A DNA stretch of 64,000 nt, from positions 1,021,358 to 1,085,357 of the forward strand of contig KE159636.1 of NCBI GenBank assembly GCA_000403315.2, read 5' to 3'. Each line of letters starts with the position of its first letter. Position 1 is the stretch's first letter. Under the pieces are notes generated by a model. It worked only from the letters and a program-made list of their open reading frames with translations. It searched no databases and was not told where the DNA came from. This stretch comes from Lachnospiraceae bacterium A2. GTDB lineage: Bacteria; Bacillota; Clostridia; Lachnospirales; Lachnospiraceae. This document shows positions 1 to 9,149 of the stretch, piece after piece. The position numbers were made by a program, and so were the translations under genes.

Positions 1-1
1 C

Positions 2-1282
2 GCAGGCCTGATCGTTAAAATGAAAGTAAAGGACGCAATTTCAGCAGGCATTACCCTTGGTGTGGCATTCTCTGGCATGTCAATGCTTATCAGCTACATG
101 ACAGGCGCCATTACCCCGGCTGCTGAAGCAATGGCAAAATCCACAGGTATCAGCCTTCCGATTACGGACGGCGGCTGGACGACAATGTCCACGATTTCAT
201 GGTCCTGGCCATGGGCGTTCTTAATGTTCCCATTGGTGATCGGCATCAATATCGTTATGCTGATTATCAAGCAGACAGATACATTTAATGCAGACTTATG
301 GAATGTTTGGGGCAAGATCTTTACGGCTGTAGGCGCTTACTACATCACAAAGAGCGTAGTAATCGCATTTATCATTGCAGCAGTGCAGATTGTCCTTGAA
401 TTGAAAAACGCTGACTTCCATCAGCACCGTATTGAGAAGCTGTCCGGAATCCCGGGCGTTACATGTACCCACAAGATGGCGTTTCTGGCAGCCCCGATGT
501 ACCCCATTGACTGCGTGCTCCGGAAAATCCCGGCTTTGAACAAATCTTTTGACGCAGACGATTTAAAAGAAAAAGTTGGTATTTTTGCAGAGAACCATAT
601 CCTTGGTTTTATCCTTGGCGTGATTTTCGGGATTATTGCAAGGTATGACGTGGCAGGCATCCTTACCCTTGGGATCCAGTGCTCCACAGCTTTGACTTTG
701 TTCCCGGTTATTTCCAAGTATTTCATGCAGGCTTTGGAGCCAATCTCCAATGCAGTTTCTGAGTTTATGCAGGCAAAGTTCAACGACCGCGAGCTGTTTG
801 TTGGGTTAGACTGGCCGTTCTTAGGCGGTTCCAATGAAATCTGGCTGGCAGTAATCTGGACAATTCCGGTAACTTTGGTTATGTCCTTCTTCCTGCCAGG
901 GAATGAAATCCTTCCATTTGCAGGGATTATCAATATTGCCATTGCAGTGCCGGCATACTTTGTATGCAAGGGCAACATTATCCGCATGATTATCCAGTGT
1001 ACTATTTTTGCACCGGTATTCCTGTGGGTAGGTACCGCATTTGCGCCGTTTGTGACGGAACTTGCCAATACCACAGGGGCAGTTGCGTTGGAATCCGGGC
1101 AGATGATTTCTAACTCCAGTATTGACGGCCCGATTATTACATATGCTCTGGCGCATATCGCCCAGATTGTGGATGGGAATTTCATCCCAATTGTAATCTT
1201 CGCAGTTTGGTTTGTTTGTTTTGTGTTCTATTCAAGGAGCCTTATCAAAGAAAAGAAAGCAGACATGGCTTCTGGAAACTAA
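2..1282 (+). CDS. PTS galactitol-type transporter subunit IIC (5' partial)
   Basis: Membrane permease of a phosphotransferase system, galactitol (GatC) family, which moves a sugar or polyol across the membrane while its partner EIIB phosphorylates it. The protein is a string of hydrophobic segments with the GatC-like stretch GGSNEIWLAVIWTIP near residue 270. An ATG lies at position 20, but the reading frame is open back to the window edge (A-G-L-I-V-K before that Met). The family normally has more N-terminal sequence, so the true start is probably outside. The regulator gene follows 12 bp downstream. EIIB is not in the window and is probably upstream. Substrate cannot be read from sequence. 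Confidence 0.9.
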   Translation, partial: AGLIVKMKVKDAISAGITLGVAFSGMSMLISYMTGAITPAAEAMAKSTGISLPITDGGWTTMSTISWSWPWAFLMFPLVIGINIVMLIIKQTDTFNADLWNVWGKIFTAVGAYYITKSVVIAFIIAAVQIVLELKNADFHQHRIEKLSGIPGVTCTHKMAFLAAPMYPIDCVLRKIPALNKSFDADDLKEKVGIFAENHILGFILGVIFGIIARYDVAGILTLGIQCSTALTLFPVISKYFMQALEPISNAVSEFMQAKFNDRELFVGLDWPFLGGSNEIWLAVIWTIPVTLVMSFFLPGNEILPFAGIINIAIAVPAYFVCKGNIIRMIIQCTIFAPVFLWVGTAFAPFVTELANTTGAVALESGQMISNSSIDGPIITYALAHIAQIVDGNFIPIVIFAVWFVCFVFYSRSLIKEKKADMASGN

Positions 1283-1294
1283 GAATAATTTTAA

Positions 1295-3322
1295 TTGCAT
1301 GTCATTGAATATAATATGAAAATTGGAAAACGGTATTTTTTAATATTAAAAGAAATAGTAGAAAATAGCGATAATATCACCGGTAAAGAGCTGGAAAGCA
1401 AATTCCATCTGACAAGGAAACAGCTAAGCTATGGGATTGGGAAAATCAACGAGTACCTAGAGAGCTGCGGATATGCAGAGATTACCCGGGCTTCCAATGG
1501 AAAAATCAATGTTCCCCAAGAGGTGGTTAATGAAGTAGATCTGGCAGAACTGGAACGGGAGAATCAGGAGATTTGCTTCTCGAAAGAGGAGCGAATCGAC
1601 ATTCTCCACCTTATGCTTTTAACCAGCAAGGAGGAATTGTCGCTTCAGCATTTTATTTCAGAGTTGAAAGTCAGCAAGAATACAGTGCTTGCTGACTTGA
1701 AAAAATTGGATAACGCGCTGCCGCAGAACCAGCTTGGGCTTTCCTATGGGCGGCAGAACGGCTATACCTTAAGCGGTTCGGAATACGCCAAAAGGCAGCT
1801 TCTGATTACAACCCTTGGTAACATCATCATACAGTACAAGCATGCGCCAATTGTGGCGGAAATCTGTGGCCTTGGGAAAGCGGAGCTTGCAGAAATGCGG
1901 GCGCTTCTGACGAATGTGCAGGAAGCCCTTGGGATCCGTTTCGTAGGGGAGATGCTGGAAGCAAACAGCTATCTTTTCGCAATCCTGTTCCGCAGGATTG
2001 AAGAAGGGCTTACGCTGGACGAAGTCCCCGAGGATCTGCACCTTGTGGGTGAAACATGGGAGTATAACGTGGTAAAGGGATTGACAGAAAGCAGGAAGAT
2101 TGCCAGTGACGATGAAGTCATGTACCTGACTGCATATATCCAGGGCACGAAGCTGGAATCTGCCAGATGGGTGCGTGATGCGGTAAATGAATTCCGGCTG
2201 CGGCGGGCAGTCAGGGAAACCATTGAGAACTATGAAAAGTTTACAGGCATCACCATCAATGAGAAGGATGAACTGGAAAACCTCCTCGTCCATCACTGCG
2301 GGCCGGCGCTTTACCGTATCCGCTACGATTTTCATATTGGTCTGGATATTACAAAATATGTGCTTCCAGCATACCAGAGCTTCCATGAGCTGGTGCGGAA
2401 GTCCGCCGGCCCCTTAGAGGCATTGGCGGGGAATAAAATTCCGGAAAAGGAATTGGTATATATTACGCTGATTATCGTTTCTTTTACCATGAAGGAAGGG
2501 ATGTCGGTGGAAGATTTGCGGCCAAGGGCTATTGTGGTATGCCAAAACGGCATTACCGTGTCCCGGGTGCTGCTGTCGCTGCTGAAAGAGCTGTTCCCGG
2601 GCATCCGGTTTGTGAAATGTATGTCTGCAGGGCAGTTTACAGGCTATGGCGAACCTTATGATATGGTATTTTCTACCATTGCGCTGCCTACAGGGCAGAA
2701 GCTGTATGTCATTGACCCGCTGATGGATGAAAAGCAGAGGAAGAACCTGCGGGAGAAGGTCCTTAAGGATTTTCAGGACGGGAATGTTGCGGACTCAGGC
2801 CGCGACGAGGTAATTAAGATGGCCAGTGGGTTTATGGACGGGGCTGTGCACCTTTCCAGCCAACAGGCCCGGAATATGGAACAAGGAAAGCTGCATCTGA
2901 AGGATATCTTAAAAGGCAAGCATATCCGCGTGATGAAGGAGCCGTTAGAGTGGCAGGAGGCAGTGGAATTTGCGGCTGTGCCCCTCCTTTACGACCACAG
3001 CATCCAGATCAGGTATGTGAAGGCCGTGATAGACAATATCATCAAAAACAGGCCGTACCTTGTGATTGCGGACGGCGTAGTGGTTGCCCATGCAGGCATC
3101 AGCGACGGGGTAAATGACGTAGGCATTTCCATTATGGTCCTGCCGGAAATTATCCCGGTGTTTGATTACCTGGAAGCAAAGGTAATTATCGTGCTGGCAA
3201 CCCCGGATTATGAAAGGCACTTAACGGCGCTGAATGAGCTGATTCTGATACTGGAAGATGATAAGAAACTCAGGAAGATAAAAAATGCAAAAAAACCAGA
3301 AGATATTCTGGGATTATTATAG
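1295..3322 (+). CDS. BglG/MtlR-type PRD transcriptional regulator with EIIB-like and EIIA domains
   Basis: Regulator controlled by PTS phosphorylation. Order of domains: N-terminal HTH regions (about residues 10-130), two PRD domains (about 180-400), an EIIB-like segment with Cys in VVCQNGITVSR (near 415), and a C-terminal EIIA-2 (mannitol/fructose type) domain with the active His in VVAHAGISDG (near 600). It sits directly after the EIIC gene, so the fused EIIA could both phosphorylate the cognate EIIB and sense substrate flux. The first start is TTG at 1295 and an ATG lies at 1316; neither has a strong ribosome site, so the start is uncertain. The length of 675 aa is normal for the family. 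Confidence 0.9.
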   Translation: MHVIEYNMKIGKRYFLILKEIVENSDNITGKELESKFHLTRKQLSYGIGKINEYLESCGYAEITRASNGKINVPQEVVNEVDLAELERENQEICFSKEERIDILHLMLLTSKEELSLQHFISELKVSKNTVLADLKKLDNALPQNQLGLSYGRQNGYTLSGSEYAKRQLLITTLGNIIIQYKHAPIVAEICGLGKAELAEMRALLTNVQEALGIRFVGEMLEANSYLFAILFRRIEEGLTLDEVPEDLHLVGETWEYNVVKGLTESRKIASDDEVMYLTAYIQGTKLESARWVRDAVNEFRLRRAVRETIENYEKFTGITINEKDELENLLVHHCGPALYRIRYDFHIGLDITKYVLPAYQSFHELVRKSAGPLEALAGNKIPEKELVYITLIIVSFTMKEGMSVEDLRPRAIVVCQNGITVSRVLLSLLKELFPGIRFVKCMSAGQFTGYGEPYDMVFSTIALPTGQKLYVIDPLMDEKQRKNLREKVLKDFQDGNVADSGRDEVIKMASGFMDGAVHLSSQQARNMEQGKLHLKDILKGKHIRVMKEPLEWQEAVEFAAVPLLYDHSIQIRYVKAVIDNIIKNRPYLVIADGVVVAHAGISDGVNDVGISIMVLPEIIPVFDYLEAKVIIVLATPDYERHLTALNELILILEDDKKLRKIKNAKKPEDILGLL

Positions 3323-3333
3323 GAGGTAAGATT

Positions 3334-3999
3334 ATGTTAGAAACATTGAAAAAAGACGTTTGCCAGATTGCAAAACGGGCACAGAAAGACGGGCTTTGCA
3401 AGCACAAATCCGGGAATTTCAGCGCAAGGGACTTAGAAAGCGGCTATGTGGTAATTACGCCCACCAGCGTTGACCGGGAACTTTTAACCCCAAGGGACAT
3501 GATTGTGATGGATCTGGATGCAACTGTAGTTGAGAACCTGTCCGGCTTAAAGCCCACCAGCGAATCGTTGATGCACCTGATGATTTACCGCCAGAGACCA
3601 GAGGCAACGGCAATTGCACACACACACTCTGCTTATGCAACCACATTTGCCCTTTTGAACAAGCCTATCCCAGCTATTGTATATGAAGTTGCAAACCTTG
3701 GGCTTACCAAAGGCAGGGTTCCAGTTGCGCCCTATGGCCGCCCGGGCACCACAGATTTGGCAGACAGCGTAATTGAAAGCTGCAAGGAAGCAGACTGCTT
3801 CCTGTTAGAGAAGCATGGCGCGGTTGCACTGGATAACCGTGACATCTATGAAGCATTTTTAAAGGCTGCTTACATAGAGGAGCTTGCAGAGCTTTACCAC
3901 CATGCGCTGACAGCAAACAACTGCCAGGAGCCGCCTGCATTTGCACAGGAAGAACTCCAGAAATGGGAGTACCCGTCACAGATTAAGTTTAAAAACTAA
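3334..3999 (+). CDS. Class II aldolase/adducin family protein (FucA-like)
   Basis: Zinc-dependent aldolase of the L-fuculose-1-phosphate aldolase/AraD family, which reversibly cleaves a phosphorylated ketose. Zinc ligands are visible as H96, H98 (in AHTHSA) and H161 (EKHGAV), and the general acid is E77 (PTSESL). At 221 aa it is the usual FucA size. AGGAGG lies 8 bases before the ATG, and the gene follows the regulator by 11 bp. Because DhaK and DhaL lie downstream, one product is probably fed into triose metabolism, but which ketose is cleaved is inference. Confidence 0.88.
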   Translation: MLETLKKDVCQIAKRAQKDGLCKHKSGNFSARDLESGYVVITPTSVDRELLTPRDMIVMDLDATVVENLSGLKPTSESLMHLMIYRQRPEATAIAHTHSAYATTFALLNKPIPAIVYEVANLGLTKGRVPVAPYGRPGTTDLADSVIESCKEADCFLLEKHGAVALDNRDIYEAFLKAAYIEELAELYHHALTANNCQEPPAFAQEELQKWEYPSQIKFKN

Positions 4000-4011
4000 G
4001 GAGAGCAGGCT

Positions 4012-4653
4012 GTGAAAATATATTTAATCCGGCATGGAAGGCAATGCGATAAACGGTGCAACGTGGATGTGGACCTGTCAGAGGAAGGGTTTCTGCAGGC
4101 AGACTTGGCAGGGCGCAGGATGAAAAACTGGGGCATACAGAAGGTATATTCCAGTGACATGGTACGCGCCCGCCAGACCGCAGAAACGGCCAACAAGCAT
4201 TGGAATGTGGAGCATGAGGTCATCCCGGAATTCCGGGAACTGTATTTCGGTGAGATGGAGGGCATGATGCCGGACCAAATCCCAGTGGTGTATGCCGAGT
4301 TCCAGAAAGAGCAGGACGCCATGGTAAAAGACCTGAAATATCCCGGCGGGGAATCCCCCGGGGAGGTGGCAGAGCGCGGGATGAAAGCCCTGGAAAAAGT
4401 AGTGGCAAGCGGCCTGGACTGCGTGGCAGTAGCCACCCATGGGGTTTGGATACGCGCCGTCCTGTGCCGGATTTTAGGCCTTGACGTGGCAAAATGGAAA
4501 CTGTTTGGCGTTACCTTTGAGAATGGGAGCATTACCGAATTAGGTTATGACCATAAGAAAGGGTTTTTCACGGTGGAGCGGTTTAACGACTACGCCCATC
4601 TGGAAAATTACCCGGAACTCCTGCGGGAGGCATGGGGCGTAAAAGAAAGCTGA
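4012..4653 (+). CDS. Histidine phosphatase family protein
   Basis: Phosphoglycerate-mutase-superfamily phosphatase. The nucleophile is H8 in IRHGRQ and the second catalytic His lies in ATHGVW (near residue 143). GTG start at 4012 with GGAG 8 bases upstream, 12 bp after the aldolase stop, so it belongs to the same operon. It probably dephosphorylates a sugar-phosphate intermediate or clears a dead-end phosphate made by the PTS or aldolase. That role is inferred from context, since the family's substrate range is broad. Confidence 0.85.
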   Translation: MKIYLIRHGRQCDKRCNVDVDLSEEGFLQADLAGRRMKNWGIQKVYSSDMVRARQTAETANKHWNVEHEVIPEFRELYFGEMEGMMPDQIPVVYAEFQKEQDAMVKDLKYPGGESPGEVAERGMKALEKVVASGLDCVAVATHGVWIRAVLCRILGLDVAKWKLFGVTFENGSITELGYDHKKGFFTVERFNDYAHLENYPELLREAWGVKES

Positions 4654-4709
4654 GGGCAGCGCCGATACATACAGGTTCGTATTAAAAAAGAAAGGAATGG
4701 AAGATTTTC

Positions 4710-5717
4710 ATGAAAAAAATAATTAACAGCGCAGATACCTTTGTGCAGGACACCATGGAAGGGATTATCTGTGCCTACGGAGATAAAGTAAAGCTTCTGA
4801 ACGATGATTTCCGGGTACTGTTGTCCAATTACCCTACCCCGGATAAGAAAGTCGGGATTGTAACGGCAGGCGGCAGCGGCCACCTCCCCGTATTTTTAGG
4901 CTATGTAGGAAAAGGCCTTCTGGATGGCTGTGCAGTAGGGGAAGTATTTGCTTCGCCAGCTTCTGAAAAAATGGCTGACATGATACGGGCATGTGACAGG
5001 GGCGCCGGCGTGCTTTGCCTGTATGGCAATTACAACGGGGATAAATTCAACTTCCAGATGGCATGCGACGAAGTGGAATTTGACGATATTGAAACAAAGC
5101 ATGTGCTGGTACGGGACGACGTAGCAAGCTCCCCCAAAGAAAATGCAGACAAACGCCGGGGCGTTGCAGGCATGGTATATGCATTTAAGGTTGCAGGCGC
5201 AGCAGCAGACAAGATGATGAGCCTGGAAGAAGTTGCAGCCGTTGCAGAAAAAGCGCTGGAAAACATCCGCACCATGGGCGTAGCCCTTTCCCCATGCATT
5301 GTGCCGAAGGTTGGCAAGCCTACCTTTACTATTGCAGAGGATGAAATCGAAGTGGGCATGGGCATCCATGGCGAAGCAGGGATTGAAGTAAAGAAAATGA
5401 TGACTGCGGATGAAATCGCAGAAACCCTTGTGAGCACTATTGTAAAGGACATGCCCCTTGCAGATGGGGACGAAGTGTCCGTTATGGTAAACGGCCTTGG
5501 CGGGACTCCAATGGAGGAGCAGCTTATCGTATACCGCAAAGTGCACCAGATACTTTCCGGCATGGGCGTAAGCGTTGTAATGCCCCATATCGGCGAGTAT
5601 GCAACTTCCATGGAAATGGCAGGCCTGTCCGTGACAATTTTCAAGCTGGACGCACAGCTGAAAGAACTGCTCCAGGCGCCTGCAGAGTCCCCCTTCTATA
5701 CCAATGCAAATAAATAA
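4710..5717 (+). CDS. dhaK: Dihydroxyacetone kinase subunit DhaK
   Basis: Substrate-binding subunit of a DhaK/DhaL kinase, which phosphorylates dihydroxyacetone or a related short ketose. Family residues are present: GGSGH with H58, D111 in NGDKF, and H220 in GMGIHGEAG, the His that holds the substrate covalently as a hemiaminal. At 335 aa it matches stand-alone DhaK of the PTS-dependent type. DhaL follows at 5788. No DhaM phosphoryl donor is seen in the window, so the donor (a DhaM encoded elsewhere, or ATP) is open. Weak GGAA ribosome site before the ATG. Confidence 0.93.
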   Translation: MKKIINSADTFVQDTMEGIICAYGDKVKLLNDDFRVLLSNYPTPDKKVGIVTAGGSGHLPVFLGYVGKGLLDGCAVGEVFASPASEKMADMIRACDRGAGVLCLYGNYNGDKFNFQMACDEVEFDDIETKHVLVRDDVASSPKENADKRRGVAGMVYAFKVAGAAADKMMSLEEVAAVAEKALENIRTMGVALSPCIVPKVGKPTFTIAEDEIEVGMGIHGEAGIEVKKMMTADEIAETLVSTIVKDMPLADGDEVSVMVNGLGGTPMEEQLIVYRKVHQILSGMGVSVVMPHIGEYATSMEMAGLSVTIFKLDAQLKELLQAPAESPFYTNANK

Positions 5718-5787
5718 TGTTGGCATAGGGGAAATAAGATAGGGATGTAACATACTATAGTCAGTTTAGCAGCATGGAGGCAGGAGC

Positions 5788-6408
5788 ATGGACAGAGCAT
5801 CAGTGAAAGGGATTATTTCAGCGATCAGCGCTGAAATCAGTGAAAATAAAGATTACTTAGTGGAATTGGACCAGGTAAACGGCGACGGCGATTTAGGGAT
5901 TTCCATGGACGACGGCTACAAAGCAGTGGTAAAATTCCTGGAAACAGCAGAGGAGCCGGATTTAGGCAAGCTTATCATGGCATGCGGAAAGACATTTAAC
6001 GCAAGCGCGCCTTCTTCCCTTGGCACCATTACAGCCTTTGGCTTTACCGGCATGGCAAAAGCATTGAAGGGCAAGGAAGAAGCTACCTTTGAGGAGGCTG
6101 CAAAAGCAGTCCTTGCAGGGGTGGAAAACATTATGGCAAAAGCAGAATCCAAGGTAGGGGAGAAAACTATCGTAGACTCCTTATATCCGGGGGCAAAAGC
6201 TTTGGTTGACAACAGCGCTGACCCGGCAAAAGCAGTGGAGGAAGCAGCAAAGGCAGCCGAGGAAGGCTCAGAAGCTACCAAGCAGATGCGTGCCGTGCAT
6301 GGCCGCGCAGCCTATTCCGCAGAACGCAGCATTGGCATTTTGGACGGCGGTTCCGTGGTAGGCAAATTGATTTTTAAAGGAATCAAGGAATACTGTCAGG
6401 CAAAATAA
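5788..6408 (+). CDS. dhaL: Dihydroxyacetone kinase subunit DhaL
   Basis: Nucleotide-binding subunit partnering DhaK. The three metal-holding aspartates are visible as D28, D33 and D35 in LDQVNGDGDLG. The usual His after the last Asp (GDGDHG) is Leu here, a variant that may go with kinases acting on ketoses other than dihydroxyacetone. At 206 aa it is full length. Strong ribosome site GGAGGCAGGAG right before the ATG. It follows dhaK by 70 bp. Confidence 0.93.
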   Translation: MDRASVKGIISAISAEISENKDYLVELDQVNGDGDLGISMDDGYKAVVKFLETAEEPDLGKLIMACGKTFNASAPSSLGTITAFGFTGMAKALKGKEEATFEEAAKAVLAGVENIMAKAESKVGEKTIVDSLYPGAKALVDNSADPAKAVEEAAKAAEEGSEATKQMRAVHGRAAYSAERSIGILDGGSVVGKLIFKGIKEYCQAK

Positions 6409-6483
6409 AAAGCAGGAAGTACCGTAAGGGAAAAAACCAAAGGATATTTTTTGCGGAATAAAGCATATAGGAGATTTTGGGAG

Positions 6484-7089
6484 ATGGAAGCAGTATATGA
6501 GGCAAAGACAAAGCACACCGATGAGATGATAAAGCAGTACGTGAAGTTCCAAAACAATGTAAATACCCCCACAAAAAAATTGCAATCCGTCCTGATTGCT
6601 ATGTGCGTCCTTGCCCTTATGCTGCTCGTCCCCCAAAAAAACTTCCATATCCTGTGTATGACGGTGGCCGCCCTGATTCTCCTCAAGGCAATTGCCGGGG
6701 ATTTCTTTACCGCCAGCTATTTAAAGCGGGAAGATGAGAATTATAAACGGCAGAACGACATCCTTTACCATTTTGGGAACAGCGGTTTCCATATGGAAAA
6801 CCAGGCAGATAAGGAATCCCTCCGCCTGTCCTATCAGGATATCCGCGCTTTGTACCAAGATGAAAAATTCTGGTACATCTGCATGAAAGGCGGGGAACTC
6901 CATATGGTTGGGAAAGGGGATGTGCTGAATTACGACGGCAGGTTCGGGATGTTCCTCGAAAAGCAGTCTGGCCTTAAGCTGAAGAATGCTAAGACTACCG
7001 TCCTTGAACGGATACAGATTATGCAGGGGCGCAAGAAAAGCTTGGAGGAGGACCGTAAAAAGCATCCGCGGAAAGGGCTGCTGCCCTAA
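6484..7089 (+). CDS. YcxB-like membrane protein
   Basis: Small membrane protein of unknown function. Two hydrophobic helices lie near residues 35-75 of this start, followed by a cytoplasmic domain with the YcxB pattern (LSYQDIRALYQDEKFWYI). An upstream TTG at 6451 is in frame, but AGGAG at 6469 sits 10 bases before the ATG at 6484, so the latter is preferred (201 aa). It is the last gene before the operon terminator and is not an obvious part of the sugar pathway. Confidence 0.7.
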   Translation: MEAVYEAKTKHTDEMIKQYVKFQNNVNTPTKKLQSVLIAMCVLALMLLVPQKNFHILCMTVAALILLKAIAGDFFTASYLKREDENYKRQNDILYHFGNSGFHMENQADKESLRLSYQDIRALYQDEKFWYICMKGGELHMVGKGDVLNYDGRFGMFLEKQSGLKLKNAKTTVLERIQIMQGRKKSLEEDRKKHPRKGLLP

Positions 7090-7142
7090 TAAGGAAAGCG
7101 TATTTAGGGAAAATTTATAAAGAAGTATTTTCTGTGTAAGGG

Positions 7143-7180
7143 ACGGTGCAATTTGAAAAAGGTTGCACCGTTTCTTTTTC
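7143..7180 (+). terminator. Rho-independent terminator of the PTS/dha operon
   Basis: Perfect 9-bp inverted repeat ACGGTGCAA / TTGCACCGT with an 11-base loop, followed by TTTCTTTTTC. It ends the left operon. Confidence 0.9.
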
Positions 7181-7325
7181 TCTCATAGGAAAAACCTTGC
7201 CGCGCTAAAGCATGAAGGTATTTTTCCTATAAGAAAAAATAGGGATGCGCTGGGGTAGCATCATTTGTTACAATATTTTGTTGCCAGAGTAATATAGTAA
7301 TAAAAAGCAAAAAGACAGGAAAAAT

Positions 7326-8918
7326 ATGGCGGCTAACAGCGAAAAATTTGAAAATTTATTGAACCTTGCCCTGGATGCTACCGGGCGGGAGCGGGAGAAA
7401 TCCCTGCAGCTTGGGGTAGGCTTTGAGCCAGAGGAAAAAAGATGGGAGCTGATTGTAAAATATTCCGGGGACATCATGCGCCTGTCCGCAGAAAACCCTG
7501 AGATACAAGTCGTGGAGCTGATGAATGAATATGCTATTTTGTATGTGCCGGAAAATGCCATGGAACAGGTGGCTTCCGCACCAGAGGTAGAGTATGTGGA
7601 AAAGCCCAAGCGGCTGTACTTTGCCGTGCAGGAAGGGAAACAGTCGTCCTGCATTACCCCTTTGCAGGGGGCACGCTACCAACTGACGGGGAAAGGCGTA
7701 ATTGTGGCTGTTTTAGATTCCGGCATTGATTACAGCCATCCAGATTTCCGCAATGAGGATGGGAGCACCAGAATTCTGGCCTTGTATGATGAAACCCTGG
7801 ACAGGGAATTTACTGCGGAGGAAATCAACCAGGCGCTGGACGCCCCGAATGAGCAGGAGCGGTTTGGCATTGTCCCAAGCCGGGACACTTCCGGCCATGG
7901 CACCCATGTGGCGGGGATTGCGGCAGGAAACGGCAGGGCTTCCGGCGGGGTAAACCGGGGTGTAGCATATGAAAGCTCCCTTCTGGTGGTAAAGCTTGGG
8001 ACACAGGAACCAGGTGGGTTCCCAAGGACTACCCAGCTTATGCGGGGCTTGGACTATGTGGTAAGAAAAGCCCTGGAATACCAGATGCCCATGGCAGTCA
8101 ATATCAGCTTTGGGAATACTTATGGTTCCCACAGCGGAACCGCGTTGTTGGAAAGCTATATCAACGACATTTCCAATTACTGGAAAACCAGCATTTCCAT
8201 TGGCACTGGAAATGAAGGGGCAGCCCGGGGCCATACTTCCGGCATTTTGCGGCAGGGGGAGCCCCAGGAAATTGAATTGGGGGTAGGGGAATATGAAACA
8301 TCCATTAACCTCCAGCTTTGGAAATCTTATGTGGACCAGTATGATGTTGTGCTCATCCATCCTTCCGGTGCCCGGGTAGGGCCTTTGCGCCAAATCCAGG
8401 GCCCCCAGCGTTTTGTCCTTGGGGAAACAGAGCTTTTGGTATACTATGGGGAACCAAGCCCCTACAACATGTATCAGGAAATCTATATTGATTTCCTTCC
8501 GGCGAGGGATTATATCAATAGCGGGGCATGGACAATCCTGCTGGTTCCAGAGCGGATTGTCCAAGGCAGCTATGACCTTTGGCTGCCTGGGCAGTCTGTG
8601 CTGAACCAAGGCACAGGTTTTTTGTACCCAACCGAGGAAACTACCATGACAATTCCCTCCACGGCGGAAAAAGCGATTTCCGTAGGAGCCTATGATGCAA
8701 AATACCAGCAGCTTGCCAGCTTTTCCGGCCGTGGGTTTACAAGGCAGACCAATCAGGTAAAGCCTGATTTGGCAGCTCCTGGCGTTGGCATCCGCTCCGC
8801 AGCCCCGGGCGGCGGTTATGCAGTCCGTAGCGGCACGTCAATGGCAACGCCTTTTGTGGCAGGGAGCGCAGCGCTGCTTATGCAGTGGGGGGAATGTGTT
8901 ATTATATTGCCAAGTTAG
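7326..8918 (+). CDS. S8 (subtilisin-like) serine peptidase, 3' end replaced by foreign DNA
   Basis: Subtilase with the full catalytic triad: D131 (VLDSGID), H191 (GHGTHVAG) and S505 (GTSMATPF). An N-terminal region of about 110 residues with no clear signal peptide resembles the prodomain of clostridial S8 enzymes. Homology-like sequence stops at LLMQWG near 8893. The last residues ECVIILPS are out of character, and the usual C-terminal segment of about 40-60 residues is missing. This is where the first integrated element begins, so the enzyme is probably truncated, although all catalytic residues remain. Promoter uncertain. Confidence 0.85.
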   Translation: MAANSEKFENLLNLALDATGREREKSLQLGVGFEPEEKRWELIVKYSGDIMRLSAENPEIQVVELMNEYAILYVPENAMEQVASAPEVEYVEKPKRLYFAVQEGKQSSCITPLQGARYQLTGKGVIVAVLDSGIDYSHPDFRNEDGSTRILALYDETLDREFTAEEINQALDAPNEQERFGIVPSRDTSGHGTHVAGIAAGNGRASGGVNRGVAYESSLLVVKLGTQEPGGFPRTTQLMRGLDYVVRKALEYQMPMAVNISFGNTYGSHSGTALLESYINDISNYWKTSISIGTGNEGAARGHTSGILRQGEPQEIELGVGEYETSINLQLWKSYVDQYDVVLIHPSGARVGPLRQIQGPQRFVLGETELLVYYGEPSPYNMYQEIYIDFLPARDYINSGAWTILLVPERIVQGSYDLWLPGQSVLNQGTGFLYPTEETTMTIPSTAEKAISVGAYDAKYQQLASFSGRGFTRQTNQVKPDLAAPGVGIRSAAPGGGYAVRSGTSMATPFVAGSAALLMQWGECVIILPS

Positions 8919-9149
8919 CAAGAACCCAGTAAAAACAAAGGGTTTCGCTGATTTAGTCCTACGAAAAAATGCCGTTTGGCAGGAAGATTTAGCGATGGGG
9001 CGGCGGGTCTGTTTTATTCAAAAATCCATACTTATTGAACTACTAATGTTCAATAAGGTATCGGGAAATAGCGGTTTGCATTCACGTAACACGAGGCGGT
9101 TCGTGGAGGGTAATGATAGTTTTCTATGAAAAAATACCCTGTAGCGGAA
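8893..9149. other. Unassigned junction segment at the left end of the inserted DNA
   Basis: About 250 bp between the break in the peptidase gene and the break in the XRE gene. No convincing gene is seen on either strand. It holds one perfect hairpin (9031-9057). It probably contains the element end recognised by a serine recombinase, because the break at GGGGA/ATGTG fits the GA core used by TnpX-type enzymes; this is inference. Confidence 0.4.
9031..9057. repeat. Perfect 10-bp inverted repeat
   Basis: CTTATTGAAC and GTTCAATAAG flank a 7-base loop. No T-run follows, so it is not a standard terminator. It lies within the element end and could be a recombinase or regulator site. Confidence 0.6.

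Noticed and set aside
4896..5753. 285-codon minus-strand ORF over dhaK
   Set aside because: Odd composition rich in C, H and F, typical of the antisense of a real gene; dhaK motifs are complete on the other strand.
7184..7230. ATAGGAAAAA ... TTTTTCCTAT inverted repeat after the operon terminator
   Set aside because: Simple A/T-rich arms with a long gap; could be an operator for the peptidase gene but support is too weak.
7713..8609. 298-codon ORF on the minus strand inside the S8 peptidase gene
   Set aside because: It is the shadow of the subtilase in another frame: no ribosome site, no domain, and the plus strand carries the full catalytic triad.
8785..9129. 114-codon plus-strand ORF spanning the peptidase break
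   Set aside because: Its first half is the peptidase in the wrong frame and its second half has no ribosome site or recognised motif.
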